Positions 46,318-55,009 of a DNA stretch of 64,000 bases are shown piece by piece (within the stretch, counting starts at the first letter, position 1; each line of letters starts with the position of its first letter). The notes beneath the pieces are model-generated. The model did no database searches, was not told the origin of the DNA, and was given only the letters and a program-made list of their open reading frames with translations. Source of the DNA: Streptacidiphilus sp. 4-A2 (GTDB lineage: Bacteria > Actinomycetota > Actinomycetes > Streptomycetales > Streptomycetaceae); NCBI GenBank assembly GCA_014284505.1, contig JAAFYY010000001.1, forward strand, positions 7,985,845-8,049,844, written 5' to 3'. Both the position numbers and the translations under genes were made by a program.

Positions 46318-47556
46318 GTGAGCCCATCCCCTTCGAGCGGCGGCCGGCTGTCCGCCGCCCGTGTCGCCGCACCGAGCCCGGTCGGCGTCGACGGCAGCAC
46401 CGCCCACCGCGTCCGCCGCTCGCTGCGGCAGGCCGCGCCGGCCCTGTACGGGTACGCCGCGACCCGGGTGCTGCTGTTGGTGGTGCTGATGCTCAGCCGG
46501 GGGCCGCACCGCACCGTCACCCGGCTGGCGTCGCTCTGGGACGCCGGCTGGTACGCCCGGATCGTGCAGACCGGCTATCCCACGCACAGTGGCGTGTTCA
46601 ACCCGCAGGGCGTCGAGTACTCCGCCAAGGCCTTCTTCCCGCTGTTCCCGACCCTGGCCGAGCCGTTCTACCGGGCGCTGCCGGTCACCGCCGGGACGGC
46701 GCTGCTGATCGTGGCCTGGACCGCGGGCCTGGTCGCCGCCTGGGGGATCTACGCCTGCGGCGCGTTCTGCTACAACCGCCGGGTCGGTGTGCTGGCCGCG
46801 GTGCTGTGGGGGGCGCTGCCGCTGGCGTCGGTGGAGAGCATGGCCTACTCGGAGGCGCTGTTCACCGCGCTCTGCGCGTGGTCCCTGTACGCGGTGCTGC
46901 GCCGCCGCTGGATCTGGGCCGGTTCGCTGTGCCTGCTGGCCGGGCTGACCCGGCCCAACGGGATGGCTCTGACCGGGGCGCTGTGCCTGGCCGCGCTGGT
47001 CGAGCTGTACCGCCGGCGGCGGGACGGCGGCGGCCCGGTCGCCTGGTGGCGTCCGCTGCTCGGCGCCCTGCTCTCGCCGCTGGGCTGGCTCAGCTACATG
47101 CTGTGGACCGCCTGGGTGGGCCACTCGCCGACGGCGTACTTCCACATCCAGGATGCCTGGCACAGCGGCTTCGACGGCGGCCTGACCACCCTGCGCTGGG
47201 CGGCGGGGCTGTTCGGCCCGTACCACCACGGGCGCGGCGACTCCACCGACAACCTGCTGATGGCCGCGACCGTGCTGGTCTACCTGGCGCTGTTCGCGCT
47301 CTCGCTGGTCCGCAGGCAGCCGCTGGTGCTGGTGCTGTTCAGCGGGCTGATGCTGGCGATGGACCTGGGCAACTCCTCGCCCTACCCGCCGATGGCCCGG
47401 TTCCTGCTGCCGGTGTTCCCGCTGCTGTTCCCGCTGGCGGAGCAGCTGTTGCGGATCCGCCGCCGCCGGCTGATGTTCGCCCTGGTCGGGCTGCTGGCGC
47501 TGTGGTCCGCCTATCACGGCATCGACCTGGTGTTCGTCGGCGGCGCACCCGCCTGA
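46318..47556 (+). CDS. PIG-V-like membrane mannosyltransferase
   Basis: A 412-residue intact membrane protein with about nine helices. The N-terminal extracytoplasmic loop has SLWDAGWYARIVQTGYP and AKAFFPLFPTLAEPFY, the acidic-site and FFPLFP features of PIG-V (GT-C type) mannosyltransferases. Further signs are ESMAYSEALFTALCAW and GLTRPNGMAL. Such enzymes use lipid-linked mannose outside the membrane, but the acceptor here is not known. GTG start following a TAGGCT box. It ends inside the first unit of a tandem repeat. Confidence 0.82.
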   Translation: MSPSPSSGGRLSAARVAAPSPVGVDGSTAHRVRRSLRQAAPALYGYAATRVLLLVVLMLSRGPHRTVTRLASLWDAGWYARIVQTGYPTHSGVFNPQGVEYSAKAFFPLFPTLAEPFYRALPVTAGTALLIVAWTAGLVAAWGIYACGAFCYNRRVGVLAAVLWGALPLASVESMAYSEALFTALCAWSLYAVLRRRWIWAGSLCLLAGLTRPNGMALTGALCLAALVELYRRRRDGGGPVAWWRPLLGALLSPLGWLSYMLWTAWVGHSPTAYFHIQDAWHSGFDGGLTTLRWAAGLFGPYHHGRGDSTDNLLMAATVLVYLALFALSLVRRQPLVLVLFSGLMLAMDLGNSSPYPPMARFLLPVFPLLFPLAEQLLRIRRRRLMFALVGLLALWSAYHGIDLVFVGGAPA

Positions 47557-47660
47557 CCGTACCCGCCTGACCGCATTCGCCTGACCGCACCCGCCTGACC
47601 GCACCCGCCTGACCACGAGCACCAACGGCGCACCCGCCTGACCACGAGCACCGACGGCGC
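47547..47660. repeat. Tandem repeat array (14-bp, then 29-bp units) over a stop codon
   Basis: Units ACCCGCCTGACCGC (with small changes) begin at 47547, 47561, 47575 and 47589. Longer 29-base units starting ACCCGCCTGACCACGAGCAC follow at 47603 and 47632. The first unit contains the TGA of the PIG-V-like gene, so the repeat duplicates the gene end. Confidence 0.85.
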
Positions 47661-47686
47661 ACCCGGCTGGGCCGGGTGCGCCGTCG
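47652..47686. terminator. 15-bp hairpin between convergent genes
   Basis: CGACGGCGCACCCGG pairs perfectly with CCGGGTGCGCCGTCG around a 5-base loop. It probably terminates both the PIG-V-like gene and ndgR. Confidence 0.88.
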
Positions 47687-47703
47687 CGGGGCGGGGGGCG
47701 GTC

Positions 47704-48417
47704 TCAGGCGCGCCGCAGCGCCTCGGTGAGCCGTCCGGCCGCCTCGATGATGGCCTGGGCGTGCAGCCGCCCGGGGTGCCGGGAGAGCCGCTCGATCGGT
47801 CCGGAGACCGAGACGGCCGCGACCACGCGGTTGGACGGGCCGCGCACCGGCGCGGACACCGAGGCCACCCCGGGCTCGCGCTCGCCGATGGACTGGGCCC
47901 AGCCGCGCCGCCGTACGCCGGAGAGCGCCGTCGCGGTGAACCGCGCGCCCTGGAGGCCGCGGTGCAGCCGCTCGGGCTCCTCCCAGGCCAGCAGCACCTG
48001 TGCGGCCGACCCGGCCTTCATCGGCAGCGTGCTGCCGACCGGGACGGTGTCCCGCAGTCCGGACAGCCGCTCGGCCGCGGCCACACAGATCCGCAGGTCC
48101 CCCTGACGGCGGTAGAGCTGGGCGCTCTCGCCGGTCACGTCCCGAAGGTGGGTGAGCACCGGTCCGGCGGTGGCCAGGAGCCGGTCCTCCCCGGCCGCCG
48201 CCGAGAGTTCGGAGAGTCTGGGACCGAGAATGAAACGGCCCTGCATGTCCCGGGTCACCAGGCGGTGGTGTTCCAGCGCCACCGCCAGCCGGTGCGCGGT
48301 GGGCCTTGCCAGCCCGGTCGCGGCCACCAGGCCGGCCAGGGTTGCGGGTCCTGACTCCAGCGCGCCCAGCACCAGAGCAGCCTTGTCGAGTACGCCGACG
48401 CCACTAGAGTTGTCCAT
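47704..48417 (-). CDS. ndgR: NdgR, IclR-family regulator of amino acid metabolism
   Basis: A 237-residue intact IclR protein: an N-terminal winged helix with VLDKAALVLGALESGPATLA and ATGLARPTAHRLAVALEHH, then the effector domain from about residue 85 (VCVAAAERLSGL-like region, then PMKAGSAAQVLLAWEE and GERE-type VSAPVRGPSNRVVAAVSVSG). Its place divergent from leuC is the hallmark of NdgR/AreB in streptomycetes, which regulates leuCD and other amino acid genes. ATG as start. The 148-base gap to leuC carries a dyad operator candidate. Confidence 0.93.
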   Translation of the reverse strand: MDNSSGVGVLDKAALVLGALESGPATLAGLVAATGLARPTAHRLAVALEHHRLVTRDMQGRFILGPRLSELSAAAGEDRLLATAGPVLTHLRDVTGESAQLYRRQGDLRICVAAAERLSGLRDTVPVGSTLPMKAGSAAQVLLAWEEPERLHRGLQGARFTATALSGVRRRGWAQSIGEREPGVASVSAPVRGPSNRVVAAVSVSGPIERLSRHPGRLHAQAIIEAAGRLTEALRRA

Positions 48418-48426
48418 GCGTTGATA

Positions 48427-48452
48427 TTGCAGTCTCAGATCGCGAGACGCAA
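48427..48452. promoter_or_regulatory. Imperfect dyad operator between ndgR and leuC
   Basis: TTGCAGTCTC and GAGACGCAA form an interrupted inverted repeat (one-base bulge), 10 bases from the ndgR start. By position it is a candidate NdgR binding site controlling ndgR and leuCD. The consensus was not verified. Confidence 0.55.
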
Positions 48453-48565
48453 GTTCAATCTTCCAGGATCTGCGTCACTCTGGGACGAGCAGCCCCCGGG
48501 GAGCCGCCCGCCTGGCCGCCGGAATACGAGTAAGACCGGGGAATCCGCCGGTCGGAGGGACAGCG

Positions 48566-49990
48566 ATGGGACGCACACTCGCGGAGAAGGTCTGGGACGA
48601 CCATGTCGTCCGGCGCGCCGAGGGCGAGCCCGACCTGCTCTACATCGACCTGCACCTGCTGCACGAGGTGACCAGCCCGCAGGCGTTCGACGGCCTGCGG
48701 CTGGCCGGACGCCCGGTGCGCCGGACCGACCTGACCATCGCCACGGAGGACCACAACACCCCACCCTGGACATCGACAAGCCCATCGCCGACCCGGTCTC
48801 CCGGCTCCAGTTGGAGACGCTGCGGGCCAACTGCGCGGAGTTCGGCGTCCGGCTGCACTCGCTCGGCGACGTCGAGCAGGGCGTGGTCCACGTGGTGGGA
48901 CCGCAGCTGGGTCTGACCCAGCCGGGGACCACGGTGGTGTGTGGCGATTCCCACACCTCCACCCACGGTGCCTTCGGCGCGCTGGCCTTCGGCATCGGCA
49001 CCAGCCAGGTCGAGCATGTGCTGGCCACCCAGACGCTGCCGCTCGCGCCGTTCCGCACCATGGCGATCACGGTCGAGGGCGAACTGCCCGACGGCGTCAC
49101 CGCCAAGGACCTGATCCTGGCCGTGATCGCCAGGATCGGCACCGGCGGCGGTCAGGGCTATGTCCTGGAGTACCGGGGCTCGGCCATCCGCGGCCTGTCC
49201 ATGGAGGCCCGGATGACCGTCTGCAACATGTCGATCGAGGCGGGCGCCCGGGCCGGGATGATCGCCCCCGACGAGACCACCTTCGCCTACCTGGAGGGCC
49301 GCGACCACGCGCCCACGGGTCAGGACTGGCAGGACGCCGTCGGCTACTGGAAGACCCTGGCCACCGACGAGGACGCGGTCTTCGACGCCGAGGTGTTCAT
49401 CGACGCCTCCGAGCTGACCCCCTTCGTCACCTGGGGCACCAACCCGGGCCAGGGCGCGCCGCTGGGCGCCGAGGTGCCGGACCCGGCCTCGTTCGAGGAC
49501 CCGCAGGAGCGGGTGGCCGCCGAGAACGCCCTGCGCTACATGGGCCTGACCGCGGGCACCCCGCTGCGCGAGCTGTCCGTGGACGCCGTGTTCGTGGGCT
49601 CCTGCACCAACGGGCCGGATCGAGGACCTGCGCGCCGCGGCCGCGGTGCTGGAGGGCCGCCGGGTCGCCGAGGGCGTACGGATGCTGGTGGTCCCCGGTT
49701 CGGTCCGGGTGGCGCTCCAGGCCATGGACGAGGGCCTGGACAAGGTGTTCACCGCCGCCGGCGCCGAATGGCGGCACGCGGGCTGCTCGATGTGCCTGGG
49801 CATGAACCCGGACCAGCTGGCCCCCGGCGAGCGCTGCGCCTCCACCTCCAACCGCAACTTCGAAGGGCGGCAGGGCAAGGGCGGGCGCACCCACCTGGTC
49901 TCGCCGCAGGTGGCCGCCGCCACCGCGGTGCTGGGCCACCTGGCCTCGCCCGCCGACCTGTCCGACGCCCGGCAGACTGTGGAGGTCTGA
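48566..49990 (+). CDS. leuC: LeuC, 3-isopropylmalate dehydratase large subunit
   Basis: With LeuD it isomerises 2- to 3-isopropylmalate and holds a [4Fe-4S] cluster. It starts MGRTLAEKVWDDHVV; aconitase motifs DIDKPIADPVS, VCGDSHTSTHGAFGALAFGI and GGQGYVLEYRG are present. Cluster cysteines are in FVGSCTNG and HAGCSMCLGMNPD. It ends SNRNFEGRQGKGGRTHLVSP. About 474 residues, as expected. One base is missing near 48762 (before LDIDKP) and one near 49615 (right after SCTNG). ATG has GGAGGGA upstream. leuD follows after 5 bases. Confidence 0.95.
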
Positions 49991-49995
49991 GCACC

Positions 49996-50606
49996 ATGGA
50001 GAAGTTCACCACCCACACCGGCCGGGCCCTGCCGCTGCGCCGCAGCAACGTCGACACCGACCAGATCATCCCGGCCCACTGGCTGAAGAAGGTCACCCGC
50101 ACCGGTTTTGAGGACGGGCTGTTCGAGGCCTGGCGCAAGGACGAGTCCTTTGTGCTCAACCAGCCGCAGTACGCCGGGGCCAGCATCCTGGTGGCCGGGC
50201 CCGAGTTCGGCACCGGCTCCTCCCGGGAGCACGCGGTCTGGGCCCTGTCGAACTACGGATTCCGGGCCGTGATCTCCTCCCGCTTCGCCGACATCTTCCG
50301 CGGCAACTCGCTGAAGAACGGCCTGCTGACGGTGATCCTGCCGCAGCAGACGGTGGAGCGGCTCTGGGAGCTGGTCGAGGCCGACCCGACGGCGGAGATC
50401 ACCGTGGACCTGGAGGCCCGTGAGGTCCGCGCCGGGGGCTCGACGGAGCCCCGTTGGCAGCGCCGTTCGAGCTCGACGAGAACGTCCGCTGGCGGCTGCT
50501 GAACGGTCTGGACGACATCAGCATCACTCTTCAGCAGGAGTCGGAGATCGCGGCTTTCGAGGCGGCCCGCCCCCGTTTCAAGCCGAGCACCGTACCGACC
50601 CGCTGA
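49996..50606 (+). CDS. leuD: LeuD, 3-isopropylmalate dehydratase small subunit
   Basis: The swivel-domain subunit of isopropylmalate isomerase. Motifs: MEKFTTHTGRALPLRRSNVD, DQIIPAHWLKKVTRTGFEDG, VAGPEFGTGSSREHAVWAL and ISSRFADIFRGNSLKNGLL. One base is lost near 50447; the corrected end is LPFELDENVRWRLLNGLDDI and SITLQQESEIAAFEAARPRF. About 203 residues. Its ATG is 5 bases past the leuC stop, so the two are co-translated. Confidence 0.95.
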
Positions 50607-50679
50607 CCTTCCCCAGCAGCACTTTTGAGACATCGTCACCCGGCCTCCCGCCCTGGTCAACTGACCGGTGCGGGGGCCG

Positions 50680-50710
50680 TTGCCATGTTTCCGGTGACTC
50701 TGTGTAAGGT
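50680..50710 (+). promoter_or_regulatory. Possible promoter, TTGCCA-N19-TAAGGT
   Basis: TTGCCA at 50680-50685 and TAAGGT at 50705-50710 lie about 50 bases before the ATG of the 89-residue protein. Spacing is slightly long. Confidence 0.35.
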
Positions 50711-50761
50711 TGAACCACAGCTGAACAGGGAGTATCTCCTGCTCGGTGGCACAATCAGTAC

Positions 50762-51031
50762 ATGAGCCCGGTCGCCCAGCCCTCTCCTGACCCTGAACCA
50801 GGGGAGTCGTCGGAGGCTGTGTTCTATGCGTTCTTGGCCGAACGGCTACGGCAGGCGCACGCCCGTGTGCGCGCACTCGATGTGTCGGAAGCCGCCAGGG
50901 CGTCGCTGACCCGTTCGTTGCTGCTGGTGACCGAAGCGGCGAAACGCGATCTCCCGGAGGCGGCAAGGAGGTTGGCGCGCTTCATGGATGACCTGGACGA
51001 CGGCCGCCTGCCGCCGCCACCCGGTCACTGA
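50762..51031 (+). CDS. Conserved-type small helical protein of unknown function
   Basis: An intact 89-residue protein. After a Pro/Ser/Glu-rich start, residues 20-80 are strongly helical (FYAFLAERLRQAHARVRALD, LLLVTEAAKRDLPEAARRLA) and it ends DDLDDGRLPPPPGH. No membrane segment or signal. It lies between leuD and hupS, a place where streptomycetes carry a small hypothetical gene. No named domain recognised. The high proportion of Arg and Glu suggests a protein-binding helix pair. Confidence 0.65.
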   Translation: MSPVAQPSPDPEPGESSEAVFYAFLAERLRQAHARVRALDVSEAARASLTRSLLLVTEAAKRDLPEAARRLARFMDDLDDGRLPPPPGH

Positions 51032-51076
51032 AAGCCGAATCCATTGCGACACAAGGGTGATTCGCCCGTTTGGTAA

Positions 51077-51105
51077 TTGAAATGCCGTATATACATGCCT
51101 AACGT
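51077..51105 (+). promoter_or_regulatory. Promoter of hupS, TTGAAA-N17-TAACGT
   Basis: A -35 TTGAAA (51077-51082) and -10 TAACGT (51100-51105) are spaced by 17 bases, the best sigma-70-like match in the window. The 5' leader then contains a GCCCGGAT/ATCCGGGC hairpin (51113-51140) before the GTG. Confidence 0.6.
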
Positions 51106-51162
51106 GCGAAAAGCCCGGATCAAATCCGAATCATCCGGGCATCGGTTTCTGAAGGGGAAGAC

Positions 51163-51870
51163 GTGAACAAGGCGCAGCTTGTTGAAGCGGTGGCCGAGCA
51201 GCTGGGTGGCCGTCGGGCCGCCGCAGAAGCAGTGGACGCTGTGCTCGACACCATCGTCCGCGCGGTGACGGCCGGGGAGCGGGTTTCCGTGACCGGCTTC
51301 GGTACCTTCGAAAAGGTCGACCGCTCCGCGCGGTTCGCCCGCAACCCGCAGACGGGCGAGCGGGTCAAGGTGAAGAAGACCGCGGTGCCTCGGTTCCGTC
51401 CGGGCCAGGGCTTCAAGGACCTGGTCAGCGGCTCGAAGAAGCTGCCGAAGACCGGTCCCTCGGTGAAGAAGGCGCCCAAGGGCTCGCTCACCCCCGGCAA
51501 GAGCGGGATGGCGGCTCCGGCCGGTTCGCCCGCGGCCAAGAAGGCGGCGGCGAAGAAGACCGTGGCGGCCAAGAAGGCCACGCCCACCGTGAAGAAGGCG
51601 GTGGCCAAGAAGACCTCGGCGGCGGCCAAGAAGACGGCTCCGGCGACCAAGGCCACGACCACCGCGACCAAGACCGCGGCGGCCAAGAAGACCACGGCCA
51701 AGAAGACCTCCGCCGCGGCCAAGGCTCCGGCCAAGAAGACGGTGACCGCCTCGGCCACCCGTCCGGCGACCAAGACGGCGGCCACGTCGGCGGCGAAGAA
51801 GACCACGACCGCGGCGGCGAAGAAGACCACCGCCCGCAAGGCTCCGGCCAAGCGGGCCGCCAAGGCCTGA
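51163..51870 (+). CDS. hupS: HupS-type HU nucleoid protein with Lys/Ala-rich tail
   Basis: A 235-residue two-part protein. Residues 1-90 are an HU fold: MNKAQLVEAVAEQLGGRRAA, VDAVLDTIVRAV, GERVSVTGFGTFE, and the DNA-binding arm RFARNPQTGERVKVKKTAVP followed by FRPGQGFKDLV. Residues 95-235 are a tail of AAKK, KKT and TATKT repeats resembling histone H1. Streptomycetes have a second, tailed HU (HupS) that compacts DNA in spores; length and tail fit this. GTG start. A good promoter and a leader hairpin lie upstream. The tail DNA is repetitive (AAGAAGRCC). Confidence 0.93.
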   Translation: MNKAQLVEAVAEQLGGRRAAAEAVDAVLDTIVRAVTAGERVSVTGFGTFEKVDRSARFARNPQTGERVKVKKTAVPRFRPGQGFKDLVSGSKKLPKTGPSVKKAPKGSLTPGKSGMAAPAGSPAAKKAAAKKTVAAKKATPTVKKAVAKKTSAAAKKTAPATKATTTATKTAAAKKTTAKKTSAAAKAPAKKTVTASATRPATKTAATSAAKKTTTAAAKKTTARKAPAKRAAKA

Positions 51871-51926
51871 CCGGCCGTGAGCCGGGCGGCCGGGAGCCGA
51901 CCGCCCAGGAGTTGACCGGCCGTGAG

Positions 51927-51949
51927 CCGGCCGGCCGACGGCCGGCCGG
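51927..51949. terminator. 10-bp hairpin between hupS and the convergent small gene
   Basis: CCGGCCGGCC pairs with GGCCGGCCGG around a 3-base GAC loop, 57 bases after the hupS stop. It probably serves both convergent transcripts. Confidence 0.75.
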
Positions 51950-52114
51950 AGCAGAACCGCTGGGCGCTGGTGCGCGGGCCGGGTTCCGGGACTTCCCGGA
52001 CCCGGCCCGCGCCGCTGTCCCCGCACACCTTCCCGGCGCGCCGTCGGCGTCCGGCGGCCGCAACCCGGTCCGCCGGCGCCGGGCCGTCACAATCCGGCTG
52101 TCAGAACCCGGCTG

Positions 52115-52318
52115 TCAGAACGTCTGCAGGGTCACCAGGGTGATCCGCCGGCCCTCGCCCTCGCCCTGGGTCTCGATCCGCACCCGCTGCCCGGGCCGCA
52201 GCAGCCGCAGGCCGCCCGCGTCGAAGGCGTCCGCGTCGAAGGGCAGCGGTGTGCCGTCGTCGAGCAGCACCGAGCCGCTGCGGGTGTCGGGGGAGTATGT
52301 GAACGCTGTCGCCTGCAT
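52115..52318 (-). CDS. Small conserved beta-barrel-like protein of unknown function
   Basis: 67 residues starting MQATAFTYSPDTRSGSVLLD, followed by DGTPLPFDADAFDAGGLRLL, RPGQRVRIETQGEG and ITLVTLQTF. The pattern of short strands with GQRV and a DDGT turn resembles cold-shock/OB-fold proteins, but no nucleic-acid motif is evident. ATG was placed at MQAT; an ATG two codons upstream is equally possible. Close homologues sit in this place in streptomycetes as far as I recall. It is on the minus strand ahead of hupS's end and downstream of cofC. Confidence 0.65.
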   Translation of the reverse strand: MQATAFTYSPDTRSGSVLLDDGTPLPFDADAFDAGGLRLLRPGQRVRIETQGEGEGRRITLVTLQTF

Positions 52319-52361
52319 AGCCACAGGTTAGGCCCTGGCCCGGGGCCCCGGCCCGTCGGTC

Positions 52362-53034
52362 TCAGCGGCCGACCAGCGCCGACAGCGCGGTGGTGCGCGG
52401 TCCTGTGCCCAGTTCCAGGGCCACCCGCAGATCCGCTCCGGTGTCCACGTCCCGGCGCAGCGACGGCACGTCCGGCAGCGTCAGTTCGCGCGCCCCGGAG
52501 GCGGCGTGGCGCAGCCGGGAGCCGCCGCCGAAGGCAGGCGCCAGCGGGACCCCGGGACCGGCGGTCAGCAGCGTGGTGCCCACGCCCTGGGTGTCGGCGA
52601 GAAAGGCGCGCGGGTGCGCGGCGGCGGCGCGCAGGGCCCGGCCCAGTTCCAGCGGCCGCAGCGCCGGCAGGTCGGCCGACATCGCGGCCACCGCCGCCGC
52701 GCCGTGCCGGTCGCGGGCCGCCCGGGCACCGTGCCGCAGCGCCGCGTTGAGCCCGGCCTCGGGCTCGTCCGGGACCACCAGCCCCCAGCGCCGACAGTTC
52801 CGCCGCGGCCACCGGGTCGTCGGTGACCACCAGCAGCCGGGCCACCTCGGCGCAGCTCAGCGCGGCCGCGACGGTGTCCAGTGCGAAGGCCAGCGCGAGT
52901 CCGGGCCGCAGCGGCCCGGCGGCCGGGGCCAGTCGGCTCTTGGCCAGCGCGAGCGGCTTCAGCGGCAGTACCAGCGACCACGCGCGGATGCTGGTGGCGG
53001 TCGGCGGGGCTGGGCGGGTGTCCACCCGCGCCAT
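52362..53034 (-). CDS. cofC: CofC, 2-phospho-L-lactate (or phosphoenolpyruvate) guanylyltransferase
   Basis: This step of coenzyme F420 synthesis joins GTP to phospholactate or PEP. The protein starts after MARVDTRPAPP with SLVLPLKPLALAKSRLAPAA, the nucleotide loop. It continues LLVVTDDPVAAAELSALGA, then GLNAALRHGARAARD, VAAMSADLPALRP with the catalytic aspartate, FLADTQGVGTTLLTA and RRDVDTGADLRVALELGTG. About 224 residues. One base is lost near 52790, before VVPDEPEAG. It lies 47 bases upstream of the 67-residue gene on the same strand. Confidence 0.9.
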
Positions 53035-53162
53035 TCTGCACCCGGCGCGAGCCGTGCCTGGACGGATGGCGAAAGCGGGGGTGCCTCGACAGTGCGTCGA
53101 GGCAGGGGAGACACTTGTACGGTCATTCATGCAGTGCACATTCAATGCGAGGAGGAGTTCGC

Positions 53163-53928
53163 GTGCCCGGCAGGAGTACCAAGGCGGCCCGACGCCAGTA
53201 CGGTTTCTGGTACCGCCTCGCGGCGGTCATCGGCAAGCCGCCGCTGTTCCTGCTGACGAAGCGCGACTGGCAGGGCTACGAGCACCTCCCGGCGAGCGGC
53301 GGTTTCATCACCGCGGTGAACCACAACTCGTATCTGGACCCGCTGGTCTACGGCCACTTCCAGTACGACTCCGGGCGTCCCGCGCGGTTCCTCGGCAAGG
53401 CCGGCGTGTTCAAGGTGCCGCTGATCGGCCGGATCCTGCACGGCGCCGGGCAGATCCCGGTCTACCGGGGCTCCACCGACGCCGCGCACGCGTTCCGGGC
53501 CGCCGTGGACGCGGTCAACGCCGGTGAGTGCGTCGCCTTCTACCCGGAGGGGACGCTCACCCGCGACCCCGACCTGTGGCCGATGACCGCGAAGACCGGC
53601 GTGGCCCGGGTGGCGCTGATGACCGGCGCGCCGGTCATCCCGGTGGCGCAGTGGGGCGCGCACGAGATCATCCCCCGCTATGCCAAGGGCGGCCGCGGCG
53701 ACCGCCGCTTCAAGCCCTTCCCCGGCACATCGTGCAATGTGGTCGCCGGTCCGGCGATCGACCTGAGCGCCTTCCAGGGCAGGAGATCACAGCCGCTGCT
53801 GCGCGAGGCCGAGGTGATCATGACGGCATCACCTGCTGGAGGAGGTGCGCGGGAGAGGCGCCCCCGTACGCTACGACTTGCAGCGTGCCGCGGCCGAGCG
53901 GCGCAAGGAGAGGGAGGCCGGTCGGTGA
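53163..53928 (+). CDS. 1-acyl-glycerol-3-phosphate acyltransferase (PlsC-like)
   Basis: A membrane-associated acyltransferase of about 255 residues. Motif I is AVNHNSYLDPLVYGHFQYDS (NHx4D), motif III is FYPEGTLTRDPDLWP and motif IV includes GAPVIPVAQWGAHEI. The N-terminus is basic (RSTKAARRQYGFWYRLAAVI) with a short hydrophobic stretch. It transfers a fatty acyl group to lysophosphatidate. Breaks near 53782 and 53830 affect the C-terminus; the corrected end is RAAAERRKEREAGR. GTG start has GAGGAGG upstream. Its stop overlaps the gpsA start (GTGA), tying it to glycerophosphate synthesis. Confidence 0.88.
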
Positions 53929-54918
53929 CGACCCGTACCGCCGTATTCGGGACCGGGTCCTGGGGCACAGCTTTCGCCATGATCCTGGCCGACGCCGGCT
54001 GCGAGGTCTCGCTCTGGGGCCGCGCCCCGAACTGGTCGACGCCATCAACGCCCGGCACCAACCCGGACTACTTCCCCGGGGTACGGCTGCCGGAGGCATC
54101 ACGCGACCGCGGACGCCGCCGAGGCGCCGCCGGCGCGCAGTTCGCGTGCTGGCCGGCACTCGCAGACGCTGCGCGCCAGCCTCGGCCGCTGGGCGCCGGC
54201 GATCGGGCCGGACACGGTCCTGGTCAGCCTGATGAAGGGGGTCGAACTCGGCACGCCAAGCGGATGACCGAGGTGATCGCCGAGGTCGCGGGCGCGGGCC
54301 CGGAGGGATCGCGGTGGTCTCCGGCCCAACCTGGCCCCGGAGATCGTCCGCCGCCAGCCCGCCGCCAGCGTCGTCGCCTGCGCCGACGAGGAGGTCGCCA
54401 AGCGGCTCCAGGCGGCCTGCCACACCGGCTACTTCCGCCCCTACACCAGCGTGGACGTGGTCGGCTGCGAACTCGGCGGCGCGGTCAAGAACGTGATCGG
54501 CCTGGCCGTGGGCATCGCCGACGGCATGGGCCTGGGCGACAACGCCAAGGCGTCGCTGATCACCCGCGGCCTGGCCGAGACCACCAGGCTGGGCCTGGTG
54601 ATGGGGGCCGACCCGTACACCTTCGCCGGGCTGGCCGGGATGGGCGACCTGGTCGCCACCTGCTCCTCGCCGCTGTCGCGGAACCACACCTTCGGCAGCA
54701 ACCTGGGGCGGGGGATGACCCTCCAGGAGACCATCGCCGCCACCAAGCAGACCGCGGAGGGCGTCAAGTCCTGCGAGTCGGTGCTGGATCTGGCCCGTCG
54801 CCATGGCGTGGACATGCCGATCACGGAGACCGTGGTGGACGTCGTCCACGGCGGCAAGCCGCCGGCGGTGGCGGTCAAGGAGCTGATGTCGCGCTCGGCC
54901 AAACCCGAGCGCCGCTGA
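53925..54918 (+). CDS. gpsA: GpsA, NAD(P)-dependent glycerol-3-phosphate dehydrogenase
   Basis: The enzyme reduces dihydroxyacetone phosphate to sn-glycerol-3-phosphate for phospholipids. The N-terminus shows TAVFGTGSWGTAFAMILADA (Rossmann). The C-terminal half in one frame has the catalytic Lys region DVVGCELGGAVKNVIGLAVG, ADGMGLGDNAKASLITRGLA and FAGLAGMGDLVATCSSPLSR. About 331 residues, the family length. The part from 54020 to 54450 holds at least four frame breaks, making its sequence unreliable there. GTG start overlaps the acyltransferase stop. Upstream acyltransferase and downstream ddl are on the same strand. Confidence 0.92.
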
Positions 54919-54993
54919 CGCCCGCGGGGCGGCTGCGCCGGTCGGCCGTCGCCCGACTGCCCGCCCCCCAGGACGCCGCCCGGGACCGGAAGG

Positions 54994-54999
54994 TAGTCT
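54994..54999 (+). promoter_or_regulatory. Possible -10 element (TAGTCT) before ddl
   Basis: TAGTCT lies 10 bases before the ddl ATG with no ribosome site between, suggesting a near-leaderless mRNA. No -35 was identified. Confidence 0.35.
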
Positions 55000-55009
55000 C
55001 CGTTGGAAT

